Assembly: GCA_009760855.2 (NCBI GenBank)
Contig: WPIO01000137.1
Span: 622,001-686,000, forward strand
Direction: 5' to 3'
DNA from: Cristatella mucedo
Lineage: Eukaryota > Bryozoa > Phylactolaemata > Cristatellidae
Length of the DNA: 64,000 bases
Position 1 is the stretch's first letter. Each line of letters begins with the position of its first letter. The translations under genes and the position numbers were made by a program. A model generated the notes under the pieces. The model made no database searches. It was not told the DNA's origin and saw only the letters and a list, made by a program, of their open reading frames with translations. Shown in pieces: positions 23,600-33,867 of this stretch.

Positions 23600-24595
23600 C
23601 GTCCTGCAATTGGCTGACCCATACCGGCAGCTATCTAACGCAGACTTCGATCGACAGGTGTGCAGGGCGGTGCAGTCAAACCGTTCGGTCGACGTGGCCT
23701 AGACAAGGTAGTAACATCATCCTGTGCAGCGTCAGCGACATATTTCACGTGTATAGCACCATTACAGAAATAATCTTTATCCAGGCGCTGCCACATATGC
23801 CGCTGACCTGGGGCCACTCGTCGTATGAGGCGAGCACCTTGCCCCAAAATCACCAAAAAGTCGTCTGCACCCGTAGGTATCGGGCACCTGATCATGCGAC
23901 TTAATGCAGGAATGTTATTTACAGCTTCGGCTGAGAAACGGAATTGTCACTGTTATGTCTGCAGGTGGAGGATGAAAGCAGTCTCTGCAATGCGCCTCCT
24001 AAAGGACTTACACATGCCATCCTGCAAGACGTTTATTGGGCCTGTGCCAGTGTAAGAATGCCCGGCGGTGTAATCTGCGGATCCAAAGGTGTAATCTGCA
24101 GGCGAATGCTGTTGCACAACATACAGGTAAGTTAAGAAGATAGAACAGATATAACACATAACATAAGAACTATCACTGTCCACCTCTTAAAATATGTAGA
24201 CTGTTGTAGGTTGCCTCTATCCATTTTAGGTAATGGCAAGTCCAAATTGTATTGAAGAGTAGTGGAATCGCACATCGATGACCCAACAACGCTTACGTTC
24301 ACTGTGGACCGTCGTCTTAACCGCTTCTGAATCAAGTTTTTTCGGTCTGCGCAGGGATCCCGATGACAACTTCACACAGAATTCTTCGTAGGGAAAAAAT
24401 GGAGTATTATTTAGAGACCGCCTTCCCGTCGCTGCAGTCCCCCTGCAGGGCTGCCTGCCCGCGTCGCCCTGCTCATCTTCTCTGACCTGTTTCGCGGATG
24501 TCTTATCTTCTGAACTCGTCGGCAAGTTTGTCTCCGAGACTCAAAAGACCGCCAGTCGTCCAGATCACATCCCACTGGGGGACAAGGTGCCTAGA
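23600..24595. other. No recognised gene
   Basis: Overlapping short frames on both strands without domains. The right part may contain decayed LINE linker sequence upstream of the copy at 24600, but I cannot align it. Confidence 0.3.
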
Positions 24596-24599
24596 ATTG

Positions 24600-25680
24600 C
24601 TGCCACCGACCATAACGAATGTATGTACCGGTGAAGTTCCTGTGCCTCTGAAACGGCAATTATCAGGTCACTCATTAAGGAGCAAGCCCATCGTAGATGG
24701 AGAGAACTCGACTCGATTTCGCCCCGTCTCCCTTGCACCACTTCTATTGAAGACACTTGAACCAGTAGCGGTCCTGAAACTAAACGATTTACATCAATTC
24801 ATCGGATCTTGCTAGCAAGTTCCTCTCGGAATTTCCAGCTAATCGTTTCGCAGAAACCGCTCCGCTTCGAGTAACCGAGTGGGCTTCTGAAAAATGCTGA
24901 TCAAAGTGAGTAGGGCCTGTCTGCAAACTCTCCCATCATCTAACAGCAGCATTTGATTATGTTTCAGATTCTCCAGCGACGACTGGTACAGCACTCCAGT
25001 GACGTCTGCCCGTAATGTAGACGCACAATTCCAAAACGACTTGTCATTAGATCATTAGCTTATTGCCTCCTCAATCAAGTCATGCTACTTTCAGCTAAAA
25101 ACCATTGCCAAAATCATGGCATGCTTAGACAAACGAATGAGACGTACGAGAGGCTAACTAATTAAGGCGTTTGTAACATTGAGTTCAGATTATTGCAATG
25201 CGCTCTATTCGGGAGTCACGGTATAAGCCCGTAATCGTCTGCAAGTGGTGCAAAACCCAGCGGCTGGTCTGGTCTGTTGTCAACGGCGTAGCTGCTACCA
25301 CGCGCAACTTTGGTCCGAACTTTATTGGCTCGCCGTCGGGCATAGAATTGATTTCAAGATCGCCGGTCTGACTTACAGCTAGCTCGCTTCACTCGCTTGC
25401 ACCGGCCTCGACCTAACGAACCTCCACGATCCTCCGGTCACGTGCCCTTGTATCTACCGCTCGCCAGCATCTATTGATCTTGCCAGTCCCTCTCACTAAA
25501 TTGAAATATTTTGGCGATATGGCCTTCAGCTCTTATGCATCGAAAGTCTGGAGCTCGCTTCCGGAAACAGTCGAAACGCGTGATGCGACCTCGCATCCTT
25601 GCCTCTCAGCTGATGTCGCACCTCTTCTTCTTCCGCTCAGCTTCACCTTCACCCCATGAACTTGTTTCTTTCCTGTTCCG
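24600..25680 (+). mobile_element. Old, divergent L2-like LINE
   Basis: The frame at 24498-24815 contains RFRPVSLAPLLLKTLEPVAV, matching NYRPVSLLPFLSKTLERVV at the start of the RT domain. Further on, an LQVVQNPAAGLVC-like segment and YFGDMAFSSYASKVWSSLP match the RT C-terminus. It is much more diverged than the other copies and many frames are broken. Confidence 0.65.
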
Positions 25681-25894
25681 GTTCGCTTTGCGTTCGTTCG
25701 TACACGTGAGCACAATACAGCGCACGTTACTAACCAGAGGCGTAAGCAAACGGTGGCCACGAGTGCTTTCACGCTTGCTTTAGCATGCTCACCTAGCGTG
25801 CACGATAATCGTCTGCCCTTGCGCGCTTGAATCCGTGCGTTTCGTTACAAAATTGGTGTGCGGCGTCCTCGTCCGAGCAGGACTGGGCTGCAAA

Positions 25895-26130
25895 CGAAGT
25901 GACCGCGCTAGTCTCAGCCGAGTGCGACTAATTCGGGCGACACCTGAACCTTTGTATCGCGGCTAGTGACTTTAATGTGCAGCACCGATGTACAAAGATA
26001 TGCCGTCAGTAGTGGAACGCGGCAACGACGAAGAGCGCCCCCTGCCTTAACATAACCAAGTCCCATATATCGACATGATAGATAAGTCTAAGACTTTAGT
26101 GGAGACCTTAGCAGTAGCATTCAACGTGAA
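25895..26130 (+). repeat. Repeat C, copy 2
   Basis: Shares about 200 bp, with gaps, with 21590-21810: CGCTAGTCTCAGCC, GGAACGCGGCAACGACGAAG, then CCTTAACATAACCAAGTCC and TAAGTCTAAGACT. Confidence 0.55.
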
Positions 26131-26134
26131 ATAT

Positions 26135-26695
26135 ACCACGACCGACCTTCGCACGTGAGCGCTTGTCCTCGAATGCGCTTCTCAAAGACGGACCTGCTGA
26201 TGACCAACTGATATGCGATTTCGGTTGCAAGCGGGGCAGCAATTTTTAAATGTAAAATGCCAGACGGCCTTCCGCCTTGGGAATGAGAGCAGTTTGGGCG
26301 GAACCTTCACATTAGGCTCAATCTTGTTTACAGTGTATGTTCCTTGGTTAGTGCTGGGATGCATCAAGTTTGTCCTGCGATGCAACTGCAAAAACATTGA
26401 TGCTTAGAAGTTTAGAAATCTGCTTGCATATCTAGACTAGACAATCTATCAATCTAGCCTAGACGGAACCAGTAAGATATTAAAAAATTTTTGCTAGCCA
26501 TCGTGGAAGACAGATCCTAATCTTAGATAGTGATCGGACGTAATGGCTAGCTTGTGGAGGCAGTCTTCTTAACGAAGCTTTCAAAATTTAGGCAGCTTTA
26601 GAAACATGATGGTATAAGGCCTTATTAATAATAATTAATGATAAATTAATAAGTTAGCCACATCGTACGCAGAAACTTCGGAAAGTCTTTCAAGG
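26135..26695. other. No recognised gene
   Basis: Short frames only. Duplicated-looking CTAGACT/CTAGCC motifs occur near 26430-26460. Nothing assignable. Confidence 0.3.
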
Positions 26696-26699
26696 AAAG

Positions 26700-27665
26700 T
26701 CACCACAGGCTGCAATTCAGCAATTGCTTTAGTCGAAGGGGGCTTTATGTGTGCAGGAATGTGAACAGTTTTTCAGTAAGAAGACTGAAAACTTGTCGGC
26801 CGACCTGTGAATATTTATGAAGTGAGACTTCTCAGAATTAGAGAGCAAATATTTTACCATCTTATAAATCCACTTTGGGCCTGACTGGCAAGACCTCGGT
26901 TCTTGCGTGATAAAAGAAGCCATGGATTTTTTTAAGCATCTGGGCGTATACTCGTAGGAAGTCTTTGAAGTTGACTATATTTTCATCAGACCCAGACTTC
27001 TTAAAACGGCATTCAAGACTACGATTAACAAGGCACATTTTTGAAGTTTTTTTCTTAAACTGAAAGGAATCTCCGCGACTGTTTGCACTGACAGATTGTA
27101 CGGGAGCATTCTTGTCAAGGCCACTCTTATGTATCACGTTCACTGCATCAGTGAGGGTATTGAAGCTATAGGCCGAGTCTGGATTCAGATCAAAAAGACA
27201 TGCCTCATCACATGCATATTTAAAAATTTTGTCCCGACATTTTAAACTTCGTCGCTGAAAAACTAGACCTTACCTTGTATGCAACAAAGCAGAAGCAGGA
27301 AACAAGATCAAACAATGGTCCGAGGGAGTCAGCGGAAAATAGCAAGGTCAGTCTGGCAGACATCCTTAAAGATAAACAGATCCAGGATATGACCACCGAC
27401 GTGAGTGATATAATCAACGCGTCGGACGAAACCAAAGTTCTCCAGACATTCAAGAAATGAGCGGATCACGGCTGCAATTAGGGTTGTATTTTAGTTCTCG
27501 CACTAAGAGAACTTAATCTCTATCTAGGCGCTTCACATATGCCATGGGGCTCGAGCCCACGACCTAGGTCATCAAATACATTCACCTAAACTTCGGTCAT
27601 TACGGGCGAGCGTTGAAGTCTCCTGCAATCAGTAATGGCCTGTCGCACACGATTCACCATTAAAC
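26700..27665 (-). mobile_element. L2-like LINE, endonuclease-linker fragment
   Basis: The minus strand parallels the 9000-10290 copy: the linker (RSADKFSVFLL, then FKDFLRVYAQM), the endonuclease C-terminal part up to 27480, and its continuation (GTTGAAGTCTCCTGCAATCA) at 27613-27660 beyond a nested SINE. Confidence 0.7.
27487..27608 (-). mobile_element. SINE-2 nested in an L2-like LINE
   Basis: Reverse complement of the SINE-2 tail (ACTAAGAGAACTTAATCTCT, AGGCGCTTCACATATGCC) and of its tRNA-like head (GGGGCTCGAGCCCACGACC). The L2 endonuclease sequence resumes immediately after it. Confidence 0.75.
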
Positions 27666-27984
27666 TGAAGCGGCGGCTGGGTTGGTGTGCACCGTCTACC
27701 GTCTGTGGAGGCGGTGCCTTTTCGAGCTGAATTTGTTCACGCTCTTACCAACCAATCTGTCATGCTGCCTGTCCAGCACATAACGACTGCCTAGAAAGAT
27801 GTCACAGCGGGCGCTATATAGCCCGCTGTGTTCGCGATTGTAGTTGGTTTTCCCGCTGAGACTCCTTAATTTCAGGAGGCGGCTAAACTTTGGAATACCA
27901 AATGGTGCCAGGTATTGAGAGTTGCTGGAAATTCTTAGCGGTGCCTTAATTATTGTCATTCGGAACCGGCAGTAACCAACACTT

Positions 27985-28335
27985 TACGGCTAGAACTTCC
28001 TCCCGACCTGCGCCAGAACATCCCCGGACCTGACCACATTTAAAAGGACCTTAAAAACGCACCTATTTGGACAGCATTTAGTGGGTCCCTGTGATTCGTC
28101 CTTGATGTGCTTATGCGTGCTGACACTGCATGCTGCCACTAACCGCATTTGCACGCTGACCCTGTGCATGTCACCCCTAACCATGTTATTCATTTTGTTT
28201 GTTTATCAAGCATGATATTACTCACCATTCAATTGCATTTCCCATTGCAGCAAATGTAAAGCGCCTAGAGAGAGATTGGGTTCTTTGAGGGCGCTTTATC
28301 AAGTGAATTATTATTATTATTATTATCATTATTAC
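27985..28335 (+). mobile_element. L2-like LINE, last codons and 3' UTR
   Basis: Begins in the SLPTCITTSPDLTTFKRN-equivalent region and continues with the complete 3' UTR and an (ATT)n tail. Confidence 0.85.
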
Positions 28336-28444
28336 GCTTTAGAGCTCAAAAAAAGGGTGATCGAAAGTGATGCGTGAACCGTCAGTGATGTCATGGGCAG
28401 CTGTCAGCCGGTCGAGCATTGGAACGTACAGCTATTTGTCAAGC

Positions 28445-28464
28445 GCGCGGGGGGGGGGGGGGGC
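28445..28464. repeat. Poly-G tract
   Basis: About 17 consecutive G. Confidence 0.85.
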
Positions 28465-28534
28465 TCTTTCTAGGTTTTAAGAAACAGCATCACTCCAAGT
28501 CGGCTAGATTATGATTGATATTCATACTATTGGT

Positions 28535-28695
28535 GAGCCGTGATGGCACACTAGGTAAGGCAGCTGCTTTTCGCGACTTCGGTCCCGAGGTCGCGGATTT
28601 GAATCCTGCGGTGGGCGACCCTTTATTGCCGCTGCAAGCGGTGGGGATAGCCGTAAAGACTCTTATGTCGCTATTCAAAAAGAAGCAGTGAAATC
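28535..28695 (+). mobile_element. SINE-1
   Basis: Head with B-box-like GATTTGAATCC, then GCGGTGGGCGACCCTTTATT, GGGGATAGCCGTAAAGACTC and the TCGCTATTCAAAAAGAAGC tail. Confidence 0.8.
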
Positions 28696-28789
28696 AGCTT
28701 GTATTTATTTATTCTAAACCTATGAAGCGGCCATTTTTTATGATGTCAGAGTAAATTATACGTGGTTTTGTTTGATTGGCTATACTTTC

Positions 28790-28870
28790 TTATTGCAAGC
28801 GGTGGGGATAGCCGTAAAGGCTCTTAAGTTGCTACACAAAAACAGGCTGTTCAATAGGCCAGTATTTTTT
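28790..28870 (+). mobile_element. SINE-1, 3' half
   Basis: CTTATTGCAAGCGGTGGGG, ATAGCCGTAAAGGCTCTTA and ACAAAAACAGGCTG. The head is absent. Confidence 0.7.
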
Positions 28871-29284
28871 CGCGTTTTCCGAATATTAAAGGGCTAACAA
28901 CAATTATGCAATAATCTATAGCCAGGGCAACATAGAGACAAGCTGAAGTAGTTATATTATAAATTTGATAATTACAATAATGTAATTTATACAAGAATTG
29001 CAAGGCAATTATTTATTAGTTAAACATTATATTGTAATAGGCCGGCAGCTGGTGTCTTAGCAGCTGTGCTCTCACTGAGTGTGATCTTGGCGTCGCGAAA
29101 CCCACAGCGTCGCTGTCCAGAATACTGCTCTGCGCCTTGGATATGGACTAGTTATTTTAATGTGCCCTTTTAATTTAGCCTATGTGCCCTTTTCGTTGCT
29201 GCAGTATTCCGTTGCGGCAGACCAGGCACGGGTCAGCGGCAGCGAATCTTTAGCCGCGACGCACTAACTATTCAGGGCTAGGCT

Positions 29285-29412
29285 GTACTAGCCCGAGCAG
29301 GAGGCCAGGTGCTCGCTCTCTTCACGATCGAGGGGTCGCGACTTCGAGTCCTGCAGTGGGCGATCCTTTATTGCCAACTGCAAGCAGCGGTGATGATGGC
29401 CGCCAAGGCGCC
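29285..29412 (+). mobile_element. SINE-1, lacking its tail
   Basis: Head and middle (GGAGGCCAGGTGCTCGCTCT, TTCGAGTCCTGCAGTGGGC, GCAAGCAGCGGTGATGATGG). The copy stops before the terminal segment. Confidence 0.65.
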
Positions 29413-29432
29413 GCGATTCCAACAACAGCAAC

Positions 29433-29520
29433 AGCAATAATACATTTGTATAGCGCCCTCAGAGAACTGAATCCCTGCCTCTAGGCACTTTGCAGATGCT
29501 GCAAAGAAAGCTATTAGCGC
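29433..29520 (-). mobile_element. L2-like LINE 3' tail
   Basis: AATAATACATTTGTATAGCG, CCCTCAGAGAACTGAATCCC and TAGGCACTTTGCAGATGCTG: the reverse complement of the L2 terminus. Confidence 0.75.
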
Positions 29521-29524
29521 GGTA

Positions 29525-30321
29525 CTACTACTTTTTGTAGCGCGAATGATTGACGAGGAAAGTTTGATAAGGAAAAACGACCCAGCCATAAATGCGCTCC
29601 AAAGGGGCCATAATCCAACATCAGGGGGGAGGCAGACGCCCAAATCGTAGGTCCATAATTCAGTGGCTCATCCGTATGCGGACATTAAAGAGCCATTAAA
29701 GGGCCACCGCATAAACATTAACCCACAACAGTGCAAGTCCTTTATTCAAAAGTGACACTCCGCACTCCCAGCCAGACAGCCCCAGCCGCTCGGCTGGGCG
29801 TTCACTTCCCCATTGACCCTCTCCTCCGTATCCGTCGCAACTCTTGACATGCAAGGTCTGGCAGCTATAATTACGCGACGACGCAGCGACCTCTTCTCTT
29901 TGGGCCACCCAGCTGCTAAACCTCACAGGAGGACAGCCTCGCGCGGCCAAAGCCACCGAGCCGGCGGCCGCCAAAGCTGACGCAAGCTGCCACCAAAGAA
30001 TCTAATTATAAACTATTACAATTACAATTGCTAATAACAAGTAAGACATTCGCATAGCGTGCCAGCGGAGCTGAAGAGCTCTCATCGCACTTTACAGTTG
30101 CCAATGACATTCGGTAGCGCTACCCCGCGTTCGTAACGGCATAGCCCGCAGATTACGAAGCGAGAGATGACTTATCGCAGCGCCAAGACGGAGCTAACTG
30201 GCGCCCGAAGACAGCGCTCAGTCCCAGCGCGGCCGTCGCCGCTGCCGCTGCAGCCACGCTCTGGGTCGTAGCGGGAGCTTGGCCGCTGTGGACATGCGCA
30301 CCACCGCCATGTGCTCTGTGA
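29525..30321. other. 5' flank of the GCNT-like locus, no gene recognised
   Basis: The sequence includes short duplicated GCCATTAAAG motifs near 29680-29705 and no exon I can support. A transmembrane signal anchor expected upstream of a GCNT catalytic domain is not visible. Confidence 0.35.
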
Positions 30322-31393
30322 CGGGAGTTCGCCTGCCTGCAGTACTTCGGCGGCTTCTACCGCGGGCTGCCCTGCTCGCGGCTTCTGGAAGCAGACGTCG
30401 ACGAGCAGGAATTCGTGAGCTCGTTCACCGACAACCGGTCGGTGCCGTTCGCCTGCTACCGCGATGTCCTCATCGGCTGCCTGTCGTGCTTCCGGTGTCC
30501 GTTCGACGCCGCCGCGGCTGAGGAGCGCGACTTCCCGCTCGCCTACGGACTGCGCGTGCACACGTGCACCACGCAGGTCGAGCTCCTGCTGCGGGGCGAT
30601 CTACGCACCGAACAACTTCTACTGCATACATGCCAACCCCCCCCCCGCCCGCCCGAGTTCGTCGTAGCCATGCGTCGAATTGCCAAATGCCTGCCCAACG
30701 TCCGTCTTACCACGTTTGCCGAGGACTTCGTCTACGCGAGCGGTCGCAGATGGAGGCCGATCACGAGTCCACGCAGCTAGCGAGCCAGTCGTCAGTTAGG
30801 CGGCGCTACTTCATCAATCTGTCGGGTCTGGAGCTGGCGCTGAAGACTAACTACGAGCTGGTGCAGATGCTGCACTCACTGAACGGCTCCAGTCGCGCGT
30901 ACATAGAAAAACCCGCTAATCCCGAGCGGCAGACTAACTCACTTTGGTGCAAGGATGCCGCCCTCAGCAGAACTGTGGCTTGCCGGCGCCCGCTGAAGGC
31001 AAAGAGGACGGCGCCGAGAAACTTGACGAGTTTAGCCGGGCGTTCGTTGAGTACCTGCTCGACGAGGGCGACTGGTTTATCGACACGTACGCTCCGGAGG
31101 AGCACTACTACGCCACACTCCAGGCTCTGCCCGACACGCCAGGAGGCGTCTGGCGGCAGTCACTGACGCGCGCCATCCTGTGGTACGGCGATGGCGAATT
31201 CGGCGGCAGATTCGTGCGTGCTTTTTCATTTTCGTGTCCGCTGACCTACCCAGTGACTCGTCGCCGGTCGCCCGGAGCCGTTCGTCAACAAGCTGCACTT
31301 CGAGGACGACCAATCGCCGTGGGCTGCCTGACGGAGAGTATCCTTGAACGCGAGGCGAGGCGGCGACGTCGGGATTTGAGCAAGTGTGGGTAG
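30322..31393 (+). pseudogene. Broken GCNT-like beta-1,6-GlcNAc-transferase (GT14)
   Basis: Intact relatives add GlcNAc in beta-1,6 linkage to make core-2 or I-type branches in the Golgi. Pieces of the family lie in order but in changing frames. The stem/N-terminal part (LLEADVDEQEFVSSFTDN) and the FPLAYGLRVHT start of the catalytic domain are in frame 1. AIYAPNNFYCIHANP is in frame 2. FVYAS is back in frame 1. QMEADHE and RYFINLSGLELALKTNYELV are in frame 3. SRAFVEYLLDEG, DTYAPEEHYYATLQALPDTP and a YGDGEF segment are in frame 2. PFVNKLHF lies in a further frame, ending near 31393. Two shifts sit at a G run and a C run, so assembly error could explain those; the others do not. Part of the C-terminal region before YGDGEF seems deleted, and no N-terminal membrane anchor is seen. 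A single-exon structure is usual for GCNTs. Confidence 0.7.
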
Positions 31394-31649
31394 ACGCAGC
31401 TCGCTAGAGACGCCTCTGACCTACATTGATAGAACTGCTACGTTGACTCATACCTTCACAGGCTTATTCAGAAAACTGACAGCTTATTATGCTTATATAT
31501 TAATATAAATATAAAGATGTACAGGATTGAAGGATTACGTAGTGTATATATCCCATGCATAAGCAGTGCCTATACTTTTGAGTGCATTCGCTAACGAGAG
31601 CATGTGCGACTTTTTCATTGACATTGCTTTCGCAAGCCACCGTCTGTGT

Positions 31650-31830
31650 ACATTTTCCTTTGTGCGCATACACGTGCTGACGCTGTGCATGTTATCAGCC
31701 GCCAGTTGACGTGCTTCCTTTACAGCATACGCAAAGCGCTTAGACAATGTATCCTTGTTGACATTTCGCATGCTATTACTGACCGTTGGATAATGCTGCC
31801 TTTACAAAAAACGTAAAGTACCTTGGGTGG
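31650..31830 (+). mobile_element. L2-like LINE 3' UTR, decayed
   Basis: Motifs of the 3' UTR recur in order (GTGCTGACGCTGTGCATGTT, then TTCCTTTACAGCATACGCAA, then a second partial unit at 31760-31820). Confidence 0.45.
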
Positions 31831-31834
31831 GCGT

Positions 31835-32455
31835 GGAAGCAAGTAATCGGATGCGTTAAACGGTGCATTTTCATCTTGACAGCTGAGCGTACAAAAAGTG
31901 ACGAATTTACCGGAACGACTGCGTTGTTCGATGGGAGAGGTCTCACGACGGCAGTTGGTCAACATGGAACTGCGGTTTCTAGTGCCGAACTTTCACAGCT
32001 TATTACAAAAGTACACGTGTACAGTAGACGCGGCCGAGCTGCTGCTACAAGTTGGAGTACACGGGAGCCACGAAGAATTTAAATACTGCATGCTTGTTTC
32101 TGTTTCCGCTTTCTGTTTCCGCTTGAGTTATCGTCGCGAACAGCACAGAACGCTAGCCGAAGAGCAGGGCGAAGTACGACTCTCCTACGCCCCTCTCGTC
32201 CCCCGACTACCTTACCATAACAATCACCGGTGGCACGTACCGACAGCCGACAACATCGAGTGTCACAGCCCGCTCGTACAGCGATCAGGGGCAGTGTCAT
32301 CAATTCAATGAAACCACACTTTCATCAAGGAGTTTTGAGGTAACTCTGAAGCCGAATGGCTACATTGTACAGGCGTTAGCCCTCTCTCAAGTAACCTATA
32401 GGCTGCAGCTCTGAAAAGGTAGCTCCCTCCTTCCCGCCTCCTCCCTTTCCACGAA
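31835..32455. other. No recognised gene
   Basis: A 137-codon plus-strand frame (31898-32311) has no recognisable domain. No splice-bounded exon is supported. Confidence 0.3.
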
Positions 32456-32459
32456 AGCT

Positions 32460-33470
32460 AAAATTTTAGCAATAACATCGAGCTGAAAGTAGACAGATCG
32501 CTGACGGAGCCGAATTTGAGCATTGGCCTTTCCAGTTTGTGAATCGCACTTGGTTTGCCGGTAACTAGTAGGTTGGTTTCATTATCATTCGATTTAAGAA
32601 AGTTTACTGCCATTTATGTGCGAATGTCATGCAGCAAGAGAGGTGTGAGAATTCGATGTGCTGAAGGGCTGGGGCGGATCAATGCAAAGGCACAACTGAA
32701 TGTCATCTGCCTAGAAGTGAAAGCCTAGATTCTGACGGAGATTAGATCGGCTAAATGGAGAATATAGACCGTGAAAGAACAGGACCAAGCAAGGAGCCCT
32801 GTGGTACCCCATACTTTCAGTGGCTTCTCGAATGATCGTTTTCCGTTCACACCAATCCTCTGAAGTCTCTCACTGAGATACGACTTAAACAATTGCAGTG
32901 CAATACCAGTGATGCCCAGGCGGAACGAGAGGCGCTTAAGAAAGGCTTGGTGATCGATAGTATCAAAAGCTGCCGAAAGATCGAGCAAAACAAGCAGAGA
33001 TACTCTACCTAAGTCGGAATTCCTAAGTAGATCTTTATATACCCGAAGCAATACTGACTCTGTGGATGGAGTGATTAGCTATAAAACCATGCTGGAACTT
33101 ACTAGTAGGTGTGAAATTTCTATATATGAGTTCAGCTGGTCTGCCACGACTCGTTCCTGACTGAGTCTTTGATGGGAACGATAGGTGAGAGTCTGGCTGG
33201 ACGTTGCTCAGGTTCTCTTAGTCTGGTATTACTCTTTTTAGTCGGTCTCCTAGGTAACGAGGGCACTGCAAACAGCTTGACATTAAAGGATGAGCATGTG
33301 TTAACGACGACCATTCCATCAGTTTTGATTAACATACAGGTATGAAAGAAGAAAAACCCTGTTGGGATTGTGCCGCTAATAGTCAGGCAGTTAATTAGTT
33401 TCAGCCAGGTTTTGGTCAAGGCCAGCAGGTCCAATTCATTTTTAGCAATTTAGTCACTTTGAATTAAGGG
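32460..33470 (-). mobile_element. L2-like LINE with internal deletion
   Basis: The minus strand reads RT from the LLRVYKDLLRNSDLGRVSL region down to the SDLSLDD region (32460-33230). On the 5' side it joins an endonuclease N-terminal piece (MDLLALTKTWLKL, 33230-33434). The segment between endonuclease and RT is missing, so this is an internally deleted or chimeric copy. Confidence 0.75.
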
Positions 33471-33867
33471 TTCATTGCACTCGACACCTACACAATTGCA
33501 AATAGGGCAGATATTTCTAGAGAAACTTCGCAGCAAAGGTTCGATATCAGGCAGAAAAGTCGACATCTATAAAAACAATTAAACTTATCTGCAAGCTCTA
33601 GTCGCGGAGGACAGGGAGCTGCACTGCACCGTTCGGCAGGCCTTCCTAGACTTAACTAAAACGAATCACCTCTTTAGGCCTGCATTCTAAAATACGACTG
33701 CTTTGATAATTTCTGACTTCTGTAGAACCCGACTCATAACGTTCGAACCGAAGGTCTACTAGCCCCGAAGCCTTTTATTAGCCACACCCAAATAAGCAAT
33801 AGCCCCCCCACCAAGGCAGAGGGGGTTTGCAGCAATTAGAGCTGTAGGGGGTCATACGGGCTATTAA

